From CAJXMH01 sp964001305 (GTDB lineage: Bacteria > Bacteroidota > Bacteroidia > Flavobacteriales_E > Vicingaceae), in contig CAXFAI010000001.1 in assembly GCA_964001305.1 (NCBI GenBank), positions 77,235 to 141,234 on the forward strand: 64,000 bases of DNA, in the 5' to 3' direction. Shown here in pieces: positions 49,367 through 58,748 of this stretch. A program made the position numbers and the translations under genes. The notes under the pieces are model-generated. The model did no database searches and was not told where the DNA came from. It saw nothing but the letters and a program-made list of their open reading frames with translations. How positions within the stretch are numbered: position 1 is the first letter of the stretch; the number at the start of each line of letters is the position of its first letter.

Positions 49367-51489
49367 AGATTGATACGTTCGCCTTTAAGCTGAATAGATT
49401 CTAATACTTTAAAGGAAGCAAGTGTTACTTCATAAATCTCTTGGAAGGAAATCGGCATCTCACTACCTTGATTTACAGCATGTTTTAACGCTTCAATTTC
49501 ACCTTGATAACCTTTGTCTTGCTTTCCTTTTTCAACCTTTGCTTTTTGATCATACAATCGCAATTCTTTAAAATCATCTACAATGGCTGATTTTCCGCCA
49601 CTATGCACTTCCAAATATTCCTTGGCTAAAGTTTTACTTCCGTTACCGAAATAAGAAATAGAAGCAATACTTCCATTCTTAAACTTAAAATTCATGATAA
49701 CCTTGTCAGAAGTTGGTAAATGATCTTGAATAGCTTCTGCCGAAACTGATTCAATCTCGCTACCGCTCAGAAAACGACATAAATCAATGAAATGACAAGC
49801 TTCACCAATGATTCTTCCTCCTCCAACTTTAGGGTCATGCACCCAATGGTCAGCTGGTAAATTCCCTGCATTAATACGATAATGAATGGCCTTGGGAAGC
49901 TCTTTCCCTAAAAACTTTTGTAGACTTTGAATTATAGGAGAGAAACGACGATTAAAGCCTACCATTAAGCCCGCAGAAGATTCTTTGTAAACCTTCGCGA
50001 TCTCTTCTAACTCTAATTCATTCAAACACAAAGGCTTTTCTACATATACGTTTTTATTTGCCTTTAATGCCTCTTTCACATATTTCGCATGTGAATCATG
50101 ACGACTTAAAACAAAAACCGTATTGACCTCTTTTTGAAGCGCCATTTCTGATGCATCTGCTAAGCAAGAAGGAATTTGATACTTATCTGCAACGTATTTA
50201 GCATTATTAGGTCTGGCTGTAGCAATTGCTGTTAATTCGACATCCGTTTGTTTTAATACAGGCAAAAGGAAGTTTTGCGCAAAAGAACCTGCACCGATTA
50301 AGCCCACCTTTAACTTGCTATTTTTGATGGTTTGATGAGAAGCAATTTGAACTACATTTTTAAGTTCCTTTTCCACATCATACTTCAAAACAATGCCCCC
50401 TACTACATCTTCTCCATCTAAAATAGTTTGGTAGGCATTTGGCGCTTCTTCAAAATCATATTCATGTGTTACAACCGACTTAATATCAATAGCCTTATTC
50501 GCGATCAATTGAACAAATGATTGCATATTACGATTTTCAGTCCAGCGAACGTAGGAGATTGGATAATCTAAGCCTTTTTCTTCGTAATTACTTTCATAAC
50601 GTCCCGGTCCATAAGAAGACGACATGCGTAAATCAACTTCCTTTTTAAAGTAGTTTTTTCTTGAAAATCCGGTTGGAACATTCCCAACAATAACCACTTT
50701 CCCTTTTTTACGACACATTTCCCCTGCTAACTCTACTGGGTCGGTAGAAGAAGTGCTTGCTGTGATCAAAACAGCATCAACTCCAAAACCATTTGTAAGG
50801 GAATTTACAATTCCTTCTAATTGACTGTCGTTTCGGTGATAAACCGAGGAAGATGATTTCTTGGCTAATTCTATTTGTTTCGGGTCAATATCTACACCAA
50901 TGGCTTGAATTCCTGCTGCTTTCAGGATTTGCATACTCAGTTGCCCAATAATTCCTAAGCCAATAACCAAACAACTTTCTCCCAATTGCAATTCCGCTTG
51001 ACGAAACCCTTGCATAGCAATAGCACCTATGGTTGTAAAAGCAGCTTCTTTTAACAAATCGGGATTAGGAACTGGAACACATAAGTTTTGTGGAATACAT
51101 ACCACTTCGCTGTGCGCCGCCGAAGCACCACCACAAGCCACCCAATCACCAACTCGAATATGTTGTACATCTTCAGCTACGGCAATCACTTGACCAGAAC
51201 AACTATAACCTAAGGGTGAATAAGCTTCTAGCTTATTCATGACCATGTCATATGTTTTTTTAACGCCAAAAGTCTTTGCAGATGCAATTACTTTCTTCAC
51301 TTCTTCTTGCCTGGCTTTTGCTTTACCCAAATAGCTTAAACGTGCGTCTTTTACGGTTTTACCTTCTGTACCAGGACTAATTACTGAATAATGAGTTCGA
51401 ACCAGTACAGAAGCTGATTTTAAGGCAGGGAAAGGTACTTGAGTAAGTGCCATTTTACCATCTTTTAAACTTTGGGTTAGTTGTTCCAT
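49363..51489 (-). CDS. Bi-domain oxidoreductase: MDR alcohol dehydrogenase + Gfo/Idh/MocA
   Basis: A 708-residue fusion. Residues 1-~375 are a zinc-type medium-chain dehydrogenase (VISPGTEGKTVKDARLSYLG, YSCSGQVIAVAEDV, VACGGASAAHSEVVCIP, coenzyme motif VIGLGIIGQLSMQIL). Residues ~392-708 are a Gfo/Idh/MocA dehydrogenase (VGLIGAGSFAQNFL, VEKPLCLNEL, GGRIIGEACHFIDLCRFL). Both halves bind NAD(P). Such fusions are recurrent in glycan loci of bacteria and are thought to oxidise and reduce sequential carbon positions of a sugar. It is flanked by an amidotransferase and the barrel protein, suggesting a modified, possibly keto or amide, sugar. Confidence 0.9.
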   Translation of the reverse strand: MEQLTQSLKDGKMALTQVPFPALKSASVLVRTHYSVISPGTEGKTVKDARLSYLGKAKARQEEVKKVIASAKTFGVKKTYDMVMNKLEAYSPLGYSCSGQVIAVAEDVQHIRVGDWVACGGASAAHSEVVCIPQNLCVPVPNPDLLKEAAFTTIGAIAMQGFRQAELQLGESCLVIGLGIIGQLSMQILKAAGIQAIGVDIDPKQIELAKKSSSSVYHRNDSQLEGIVNSLTNGFGVDAVLITASTSSTDPVELAGEMCRKKGKVVIVGNVPTGFSRKNYFKKEVDLRMSSSYGPGRYESNYEEKGLDYPISYVRWTENRNMQSFVQLIANKAIDIKSVVTHEYDFEEAPNAYQTILDGEDVVGGIVLKYDVEKELKNVVQIASHQTIKNSKLKVGLIGAGSFAQNFLLPVLKQTDVELTAIATARPNNAKYVADKYQIPSCLADASEMALQKEVNTVFVLSRHDSHAKYVKEALKANKNVYVEKPLCLNELELEEIAKVYKESSAGLMVGFNRRFSPIIQSLQKFLGKELPKAIHYRINAGNLPADHWVHDPKVGGGRIIGEACHFIDLCRFLSGSEIESVSAEAIQDHLPTSDKVIMNFKFKNGSIASISYFGNGSKTLAKEYLEVHSGGKSAIVDDFKELRLYDQKAKVEKGKQDKGYQGEIEALKHAVNQGSEMPISFQEIYEVTLASFKVLESIQLKGERINL

Positions 51490-53358
51490 TTAATCAATGT
51501 ACATTTTATACCACTCTTGATAACTGATGAGGGCATAAATCAAGGCTGAGTTATCTTTTATTCCTTTAATATGTTGATAGATGCAAGTTTCAATTCCACT
51601 TTTATCAAAGCTAGCAAAGCTATTGAAAAAGTCTAAGTCTAATAGCTTATAGACTTGTTCTTTTGATGATAATAAACTTCTTAAAGGCATTCCAAACCCT
51701 GCTTTTCTACGTTTAATTAATTCCTGCGGTAATTGTTGTTTAAACGCATCTTTTAAAATTCGCTTCCCACTTAGCGTTGAGCTAATTTTATACTTTAGCG
51801 GGCAATTGTAAGCAAACTCAACAATTTCATGATCCAAAAATGGCACTCGACTCTCTACAGCATTAGCCATGCTCATGCGATCGGTATAATGCAAGTTCTT
51901 CACTAAAAAGTTTTTCCATTCAAATTGTTTTAAGCTTTCAAAAGGATTTTTTCCTTTTGGAAAATAATGATTAAAAAGCGCATCGGAACTTCCATCATTC
52001 TCCTTAAAAATACCTTTAGCACTTTCAACATCACCCACTACATTGTACATACCAAAACGCTGATTTCCATACTGATGGTAATTACCTAACTTTTGCAAAT
52101 AGCGTTTGTAGGCTTTAAATTTACCTTTGCCTGCTTCAAGCTTTGCAAATCGATTAAAAACAGCCTGACTTATTCCTTTGGGCAAAGCGGCAAACTTTTG
52201 ATCAATAGCTAATAGTAGGTGCCCTGCATAGCCCAAGAACAGCTCATCTGCTCCCATTCCCGAAAGAATTACCGTACTTTTTTCAGCAGCCTTTTGAGTA
52301 ATTAAGTAAGAAGGAATTTGTGATCCATCGGCAATTAAATCATCCGAAAAATGTAATGTTTTTCTGATTAATTCAAGGCTTAATTGCTCTTGACCAATTG
52401 GAATAAAATCCAAATTCATTTCCCACTGCTCCGCTAGTTTTTTCGCATAATGGGCATCTGATGTTGTTCCTTCTTTTTTTAAATCGGCTTCATCCTTTGC
52501 AGCACAATAGTGTTGAATTTCTTTTTTCCCTTTTAGAAAATGAGCAATAATCGAAGAATCTAATCCTCCCGAAAAAAAAGTACCCACAGGTACATCAGCA
52601 ACAAGTCTTCGCTCACAGGCTTTTTCAATTAATCGATAAAGTTCTTTTTGAGCTTCTGGATACGAAAGCTTAGCATAATCATCATTCGGTTTTGCTTGCC
52701 AATATTGACTTTTCTTTATTTCTTGATTTTTAAAATCATAGGTTAAAAAGTGAGCTGGTTCAAGTCGCTTTATGCCTTTAAACAAGGTATTTTGTTCTGG
52801 CACATACTTGAAAACAAAATATTGCTGTAAAACTTCTTGGTTTAAAACGGGTTTAACCCCTGCTGCTAGAATACCTTTTATCTCAGAAGAAAAGTATAAT
52901 TCACCATCTTGATAATAAAAATACAAAGGCTTCACTCCCATCCGGTCTCGAATCAAATGCAGTTTTTCTTCTTTTTGGTCTAGTATAGCTATGGCAAAAT
53001 CGCCGTTTAGCCAATCTAACATAGCTAAGCCAAATTTTTGATAAAGCTTTAAAATAACTTCTGTATCCGAAGAAGAGTGAAATTGTTCCTCTTTTAAGTA
53101 TCGATTCTTTAATTCTTCAAAATTGTATACTTCACCATTGTAAACCAAAACGATAGATTCATCGGCCGTTTTCATAGGCTGATGTCCGGCATGGCTTAAA
53201 TCAAGTATACTGAGTCTATTATGTGCTAAAAAACACTGCTTTTCATGTTTTACTGTTGAGTAACTTCCACGATCGTCTGGTCCTCGATGGTTTAAAACTT
53301 CTAGAAGTTTGTCTTGCTTAATTTCTTGATGACTGATATAACCGCTAATTCCACACAT
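51490..53358 (-). CDS. Asparagine synthase-like amidotransferase 1
   Basis: A 622-residue class II glutamine amidotransferase. Cys2 (MCGISGYIS) is the glutaminase nucleophile. The synthetase domain has the PP-loop FFSGGLDSSIIAHFL and YAKLSYPEAQKELYRLIEK. In EPS loci such enzymes amidate uronic acids or other carboxylated sugars rather than aspartate, and this one probably does so. It is one of two in the locus; the sequences differ considerably (start MCGISGYIS versus MCGIAGIFD). It begins 1 bp before the GT4 gene's stop codon region and ends 1 bp upstream of the MDR-MocA gene start. Confidence 0.92.
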   Translation of the reverse strand: MCGISGYISHQEIKQDKLLEVLNHRGPDDRGSYSTVKHEKQCFLAHNRLSILDLSHAGHQPMKTADESIVLVYNGEVYNFEELKNRYLKEEQFHSSSDTEVILKLYQKFGLAMLDWLNGDFAIAILDQKEEKLHLIRDRMGVKPLYFYYQDGELYFSSEIKGILAAGVKPVLNQEVLQQYFVFKYVPEQNTLFKGIKRLEPAHFLTYDFKNQEIKKSQYWQAKPNDDYAKLSYPEAQKELYRLIEKACERRLVADVPVGTFFSGGLDSSIIAHFLKGKKEIQHYCAAKDEADLKKEGTTSDAHYAKKLAEQWEMNLDFIPIGQEQLSLELIRKTLHFSDDLIADGSQIPSYLITQKAAEKSTVILSGMGADELFLGYAGHLLLAIDQKFAALPKGISQAVFNRFAKLEAGKGKFKAYKRYLQKLGNYHQYGNQRFGMYNVVGDVESAKGIFKENDGSSDALFNHYFPKGKNPFESLKQFEWKNFLVKNLHYTDRMSMANAVESRVPFLDHEIVEFAYNCPLKYKISSTLSGKRILKDAFKQQLPQELIKRRKAGFGMPLRSLLSSKEQVYKLLDLDFFNSFASFDKSGIETCIYQHIKGIKDNSALIYALISYQEWYKMYID

Positions 53359-53359
53359 A

Positions 53360-54466
53360 TTAAGATACTATGCAAGCTTTTATGGCTGATGATAAATGGG
53401 CAACCATTTTCTGTTCGGTGAAATTATTTAAATAATGCTGTTTACTCATTTCCCCCATGCTTTTTCTAAGATTTTCTTGCTTTAACAATTGTGTGATTGC
53501 ATTGGCAATTTTTTCAGGACTTTTAGTTTCTACAATAAAACCATTTTCGCCATCTATCACTGATTCAATAATAGCCCCTTGGTCAGATGAAACAATTGGC
53601 AAACCTGCTGCTAATGCTTCTACTATTACCCAAGGATGACCTTCGGGTAAATGAGGTACAAATACAAAAAGGTCGGCTTGAGAAAACATTTCCCATTTTG
53701 CTTCTCCTGATATGGGTGAATGAAAAACAACCGGTAGTTGATGTTCTTTAACCAAAGATTCGCATTCGTTTTGATACGCTTGGTTATCCCAAGCACCAAC
53801 GGCTTCTAGAGTGAAATTATTCAGCCCTTTTTGCTTCAGTAAAAGAACTGCTTCTAATACTTGTTTTATTCCCTTTTGAGGAAGAAAATTAGCAAAGTAT
53901 AAAATCTTAATCTCTTGACTATCTTGATTTTGATCACATTTAGGTATTTCGATATCACATCCATTAGGCACCACATGTATCTTTTCAATGGGAAATACTT
54001 CTTCAAACAAATGCTTTAAATTATTTCCTAAAACAATGATTCCATTGCCTCTTTGAAGGCTTTTTTTAACCCACAATTTGGTAAATCGACTACTGGCATT
54101 CATCCAATTTTTATAATTACTTCCACGTAATTGAAGTAAAACCTTGGTTGAAAAGAAGGAACTCAACCAAATGAAAGCAGCATCTTTGGCAAAGCCCAAA
54201 GTTGTTTGACTAATGGGTATAAGAATTAAAGCCGGTTTTTCTTTCGTTAACATTTTAATTAGACGAAAGTAAACGGCTAAATTTTTCAACACCTTTGAAA
54301 AACCCGCCTTACCAAAGTCTTCTACCGTTTTATTAATGGTGGTATTCAAATGCAAAAGCTCAAACTCATCGCTAAGGCTTGAATTCAGTAAAATCTTTGT
54401 TGCAACAGCAGGCCCGATATAAGGTGGAGGTAATTTACCTACAATGATGACTTTTGGTTTAGACAT
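53360..54466 (-). CDS. GT4-family glycosyltransferase
   Basis: A 368-residue GT-B retaining glycosyltransferase. The N-terminal half has KVIIVGKLPPPYIGPAVATK and the C-terminal donor half has ILYFANFLPQKGIKQVLEAV and FVPHLPEGHPWVIVEALAAG with the EX7E pair, ending in GLPIVSSDQGAIIESV. It adds one sugar to the lipid-linked repeat. Overlap of 8 bp with the Wzy-type gene and 1-bp spacing to the amidotransferase show tight operon packing. Confidence 0.9.
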   Translation of the reverse strand: MSKPKVIIVGKLPPPYIGPAVATKILLNSSLSDEFELLHLNTTINKTVEDFGKAGFSKVLKNLAVYFRLIKMLTKEKPALILIPISQTTLGFAKDAAFIWLSSFFSTKVLLQLRGSNYKNWMNASSRFTKLWVKKSLQRGNGIIVLGNNLKHLFEEVFPIEKIHVVPNGCDIEIPKCDQNQDSQEIKILYFANFLPQKGIKQVLEAVLLLKQKGLNNFTLEAVGAWDNQAYQNECESLVKEHQLPVVFHSPISGEAKWEMFSQADLFVFVPHLPEGHPWVIVEALAAGLPIVSSDQGAIIESVIDGENGFIVETKSPEKIANAITQLLKQENLRKSMGEMSKQHYLNNFTEQKMVAHLSSAIKACIVS

Positions 54467-55736
54467 GCTGCTTTCTTAAGACAGATTTGGGCAAAGATGC
54501 ATAGGCAAAAATGGGAAATACAAAGTAGAGGTAAGGCGCATATAACAAAGGGTTAGTAGATACTGAAAACAATAAAGTTGCCGCAATACTTGACAGCAGT
54601 AAAAATCGATCTCTGCCTTTTAGGCTTAATGCCCTTTTGATTAAATTCAGATAAATTAAAAGGTAAAGAATTAGTCCTATAATTCCAGTCAAAAAAATCA
54701 TTCTAATGTAATCACTGTGCATCGCCCCACTTAAAAAGTAAGGTAAATTAGGGCTTCCACTAAATGAAGTGCCAAATAGTTTGCAAAGTACATTCATTTC
54801 TTGCCACTCATCAAATACGCTTAACCAACGACTTACCCTACCATTCAAGAGAAAACGTGCTTCTCGCTCCCCTTCTAATACTCGAAATTCTTTTCTAATT
54901 AAAGGTTCTACTCTACTTTCATAAGTCATAAAACCAGCATATAGAATTACCGGCAAAAAAAGTACAATTAAGCCAAGTGTAATCCGATTTCTTAAGTTAA
55001 AGAATAAGAAAATGACCATTATGGCAAAAAATACTCCCCAAGAAGCCGTCTGCTTAATTGCCGATAATCCGATAAAACAAAAAAGTAACACAAGGGCTGT
55101 TGCTGTGAGTCGTTTCGCAGTTAATTTTTTAAGTTTAAAATCACCCAAGTAAGTATATAATTTGAATATTAGTGCCCCAGTGATATAAATGGCATAATTC
55201 ATAATATCGGCATAGCCTCCTTGAATTCTTGCTTCTCCACCTCTAGATTCAGTAAGGTACTCCGGATTTATTGGACCAATAAGCAATTCGTAAATGAGTA
55301 GAAATAAAGGAATTGAGGCCGAATAATAAAAAGCTTGAAGCAAACCGATTAAATTCCTCTTATGGCTAATAAAATTCCTTAAATAGAAAAACAAAAATAA
55401 TGGAGTAACATATTTGATGACTTCTGCTATAGTGCCTACACTAAAGTAGTACAAAAAGTATATCAAAAGATTAATACCCAAGAGAGATCCCCATAAACCA
55501 AAAGTTAAGTCAATGGAGATAGATTTAAACTTTTTGGGAAAACGCTTTGAAAAAAAGCTTATAAAAATGACAATTGGTGTAAGTACACCAACTATGTATA
55601 AAGGAGATAGTACTGGAGAAACGTTTTTTAAAAAATAAAACAAATCAATAATTGGCCTTAACAGAATAAGCACAACAAACCACTTCATGGAAAGTGGTAA
55701 TAGCCTAAACCATATTTTCCATTCTACAAATGTCAT
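54459..55736 (-). CDS. Wzy-type O-antigen polymerase/ligase
   Basis: A 425-residue protein with about ten membrane helices. I choose the ATG at 55736 (MTFVEWKIWFRLLPLS), which forms an ATGA overlap with the GT4 stop; a longer start at 55766 adds ten polar residues. The large loop (RGGEARIQGGYADIMNYAIY, EGEREARFLLNGRVSRWLSV, GAMHSDYIRMIFLTGIIGL) fits Wzy_C/O-antigen polymerases. It would link repeat units at the periplasmic face. It is the only clear polymerase of this locus. Confidence 0.82.
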   Translation of the reverse strand: MTFVEWKIWFRLLPLSMKWFVVLILLRPIIDLFYFLKNVSPVLSPLYIVGVLTPIVIFISFFSKRFPKKFKSISIDLTFGLWGSLLGINLLIYFLYYFSVGTIAEVIKYVTPLFLFFYLRNFISHKRNLIGLLQAFYYSASIPLFLLIYELLIGPINPEYLTESRGGEARIQGGYADIMNYAIYITGALIFKLYTYLGDFKLKKLTAKRLTATALVLLFCFIGLSAIKQTASWGVFFAIMVIFLFFNLRNRITLGLIVLFLPVILYAGFMTYESRVEPLIRKEFRVLEGEREARFLLNGRVSRWLSVFDEWQEMNVLCKLFGTSFSGSPNLPYFLSGAMHSDYIRMIFLTGIIGLILYLLIYLNLIKRALSLKGRDRFLLLSSIAATLLFSVSTNPLLYAPYLYFVFPIFAYASLPKSVLRKQHV

Positions 55737-56845
55737 TGAAGTATTGATATCATCTTTTTCGCACAATTCGCTAAGGTATACTCTTCTTTTATCGTTTCAG
55801 CACCTTTTTTGGCCATTCTCTTACACCTTTCCTCATCTTCTAATGCTGCATGTATTTTTCTGGCCGATTCATTGGCATTCTCAAAGTTTACAACGTATCC
55901 ATTTATACCATCTTTAATCAAATCTTGGGCAGCACCTGCAAATTTTGATGAAAAGCAAAGAACGCTTGCTGCCATTGCTTCATTTAAGACTAAGCCCCAA
56001 ATGTCAAAAGAAGTTTGAAACAAAAAAGCATCTGTTTTTGCCAAATAAAAAGGCAATTCTTCTTTTTGCTTAAAACCTTCAAAACTAACAACATCGCTCA
56101 AACCATGGGTTTTCACCAATTGTTCTAAACGAGATTTCTCAGGTCCATCACCTATGATTTGCAAGAAAAAATCACTTCTCAATTCAAGAAGTGCTTTTGC
56201 CGTTTCCAAGATTTTAGCAACATCCTTTCTAGCGGTCAAATAACCTATATAAGTAAGCACTTTTCTATCCGATTGTATTACTTTATCCCTTTCTTTGCTT
56301 GTTTCTTCGCTAAAGAAGTGAGTATCTACCGTGTTGCCTATTACTTTTACTTTTTGTTCTGAAACACCACAATTAAGCAGGTATTTTTTTGTAGAGTTAC
56401 TATAGGCCAACCAATGATCTGCTTTTTTAAAAAGCCACTTTCTCAGTACTTTTTTAATCGTTGGAATGGAATTTCTATTCGATTCAAAAGAACCTGTCCA
56501 AATGATGAACTGAAAAGGTATAAATAATTTCAGAATAGTGGCTTTTATGGCCGGTATAGAAAAACCTCCAACAATTAATGCATCTGGTTTTTCTTTGAGG
56601 ATTAATCGACTTAAACCGGTATAAAAGATCAATTTCCCAGAGGAATTTGAGCTTGAAAGCAAATGATAGCTAAACCCAAGATGATCTAGATTTACAATAC
56701 TTTTTCTTGAATGAAGCGATTGCGCTCCAAAAACTACAAGAAGTTCAACCCCAATTTCTGTTAGCTGTTTTTGCAAAGCATTAAATAAGGGAATTCTGTA
56801 TTGATTGGGAATATTGGTTACAATCATTAATTTTTTGGTATCCAT
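55733..56845 (-). CDS. GT4-family glycosyltransferase
   Basis: A 370-residue GT-B enzyme. The ATG at 56845 (MDTKKLMIVTNIPNQYRIPL) forms a TGATG junction with the amidotransferase stop; a start 12 bp upstream is possible. Donor-half motifs are TYIGYLTARKDVAKILETAK and FLFQTSFDIWGLVLNEAMAA, where an Asp replaces the first Glu of the EX7E pair. The protein transfers one sugar of the repeat unit. It is followed by the Wzy gene with a 4-bp overlap. Confidence 0.88.
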   Translation of the reverse strand: MDTKKLMIVTNIPNQYRIPLFNALQKQLTEIGVELLVVFGAQSLHSRKSIVNLDHLGFSYHLLSSSNSSGKLIFYTGLSRLILKEKPDALIVGGFSIPAIKATILKLFIPFQFIIWTGSFESNRNSIPTIKKVLRKWLFKKADHWLAYSNSTKKYLLNCGVSEQKVKVIGNTVDTHFFSEETSKERDKVIQSDRKVLTYIGYLTARKDVAKILETAKALLELRSDFFLQIIGDGPEKSRLEQLVKTHGLSDVVSFEGFKQKEELPFYLAKTDAFLFQTSFDIWGLVLNEAMAASVLCFSSKFAGAAQDLIKDGINGYVVNFENANESARKIHAALEDEERCKRMAKKGAETIKEEYTLANCAKKMISILQ

Positions 56846-58746
56846 CAAGCAAACCATTTTTTATACCAAGCAATATAAAAGTAGAGTGTCCAAATGGAAT
56901 TTACATACTCTTGATTTCCCATTTTAAAGCTATTCAGCATCTTACGAATTGATTTTTCATCTACCAAATCGGTATCTTGACAAAAGGAAGCTAAATTTTC
57001 TTCTAAAAAAGCAATCATAATTTCTCCTCCCCATTCTTTTAAAGGAACACAAAATCCCATTTTTTTCCGATATAAAACTTCAGCCGGCAAAATACGTTCT
57101 AAACTTTTCTTTAAAACATGTTTACCAATGCCATTTTTCACCTTAGCGGAAGATGGAATTTGAAATGCCAATTGTATCAAAGAAGGATCTAAAAATGGAG
57201 ACCTTCCTTCTACGGAATGAGCCATTGTTAAACGATCTAGTCGGTTGGCATACAAGTTTGGTATAATGTTTTGAAAGCCGGTAAAACACATATACGCCAA
57301 GTAATCTTTAGTTAAATCTCCTCCTAATTCTCGGTACTCCTGATTTATGACTTCTATTTGATGATAGGAATTAAGCTTCTGATTTCTTTGTAAAAAAGAA
57401 GACGACAAAAAGTCTCGTTTTGAATGTTCTTTAAATCCTTTCGCACCGCTCCAAAAAAGCTCTTGATTATTTAAAGCCCGGCTTAAAATGTCATGAATTG
57501 GACTACCTTTTTTACGTTTTATTAAAACTTCAAAAATGGCTTGTTTAAGTATTTTCGGAAGCGACTTATAAGCCTGATATTTAGGGTGATACTTCAAATA
57601 CTTCAACCAATTTGAATAGCCACCAAATAGTTCATCTGCTCCATCTCCTGTTAAGATTACTTTGGTGTCATTTTCTTTGGCAATTTCTGCTAAAAAGTAA
57701 ATGGGAATACAAGTTGAGTCTGCGATGGGTTCATCAAAAATATCGACTATTTTTTCTAAGAAACTGGTAAAGTCTTGCGGACTGACCATTTTTTCATGAT
57801 GCTGTGTTCCAAAACGTTTTGAAACTGAAGCAGCAAAGGCTAGCTCATCGTAATCAGCTTGCCCTTCAAAGCCAATGGAGTAAGTTTTAATGGGCTGGTT
57901 GGTGTTTTGCATCATTAGTGCGACAATCGCACTTGAATCAACACCTCCACTTAAAAATGCTCCAACTGGAACATCACTCAACATCCTTTTCTTTACTGAA
58001 TCCGCCAAACCTTGGAATACTTTCTCTTCCAATTGGCTTTCGTTCGTCCAAAGGTGGTTAGGTGTTATATCCAATGACCAAAAGGGTTCGTAAAGTTGAA
58101 TACCCTCTTTATTGATAATCATTTGATGCCCAGCTTTAAACTTATGAATGCCTTTAAACATGGTTTGTGGCACAGACAATTGATTAAAGGTTAGGAAATC
58201 ATAAAAAGCACTTTCATCAAGTTCTTTTTTTACCCAAGGCAATTCAAACAAGCTTGCTAGCTGAGAAGAGAAAGCAAAAATGTTATCCTGAATTGTATAA
58301 TAAAGCGGCTTTTGTCCCGATCGATCGCGCGCTAAGTGCAGCGACTTACACTCTTCATCCCAAATAGCAAGCGAAAACATGCCATTTAATTCTTTATATT
58401 TTAATTGATTGTGGGCAAATAACTCAATTAAAACCTCTGTATCTGATGAGGATTTTAGATTAAGCTGAGGAATTTTGGATTTTAACTCATGATAATTAAA
58501 AATCTCTCCATTAAATACCAAACTGCTCTTATTTGAAGCAGACAGCATGGGTTGATTTCCTGCCTCGGAAAGATCTAGAATACTCAATCTTTGATGACCG
58601 AAGTAAATCTCATTTGAACTACTCGACCAAAAACCTGAAGAATCAGGACCTCGATGTTTCATTCTGTTGTTCATCCGCTTGATTAGCTCAGGCCCATTGG
58701 CAATCCCTTTTGCCCTAAAATCAAATATTCCGGCTATTCCACACAT
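56845..58746 (-). CDS. Asparagine synthase-like amidotransferase 2
   Basis: 633 residues with Cys2 nucleophile (MCGIAGIFDF), GATase motifs HRGPDSSGFWSSS, RLSILDLSEAGNQPML and VFNGEIFNYHE, and synthetase PP-loop FLSGGVDSSAIVALM with ILTGDGADELFGGYS. It is likely a sugar amidotransferase or a locus-linked amide synthase; true AsnB activity cannot be excluded. The gene ends in a TGATG junction with the next GT4 gene and begins 2 bp after the preceding GT4 gene's end. Two different copies in one locus point to two amidated positions or two sugars. Confidence 0.92.
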   Translation of the reverse strand: MCGIAGIFDFRAKGIANGPELIKRMNNRMKHRGPDSSGFWSSSSNEIYFGHQRLSILDLSEAGNQPMLSASNKSSLVFNGEIFNYHELKSKIPQLNLKSSSDTEVLIELFAHNQLKYKELNGMFSLAIWDEECKSLHLARDRSGQKPLYYTIQDNIFAFSSQLASLFELPWVKKELDESAFYDFLTFNQLSVPQTMFKGIHKFKAGHQMIINKEGIQLYEPFWSLDITPNHLWTNESQLEEKVFQGLADSVKKRMLSDVPVGAFLSGGVDSSAIVALMMQNTNQPIKTYSIGFEGQADYDELAFAASVSKRFGTQHHEKMVSPQDFTSFLEKIVDIFDEPIADSTCIPIYFLAEIAKENDTKVILTGDGADELFGGYSNWLKYLKYHPKYQAYKSLPKILKQAIFEVLIKRKKGSPIHDILSRALNNQELFWSGAKGFKEHSKRDFLSSSFLQRNQKLNSYHQIEVINQEYRELGGDLTKDYLAYMCFTGFQNIIPNLYANRLDRLTMAHSVEGRSPFLDPSLIQLAFQIPSSAKVKNGIGKHVLKKSLERILPAEVLYRKKMGFCVPLKEWGGEIMIAFLEENLASFCQDTDLVDEKSIRKMLNSFKMGNQEYVNSIWTLYFYIAWYKKWFA

Positions 58747-58748
58747 GC

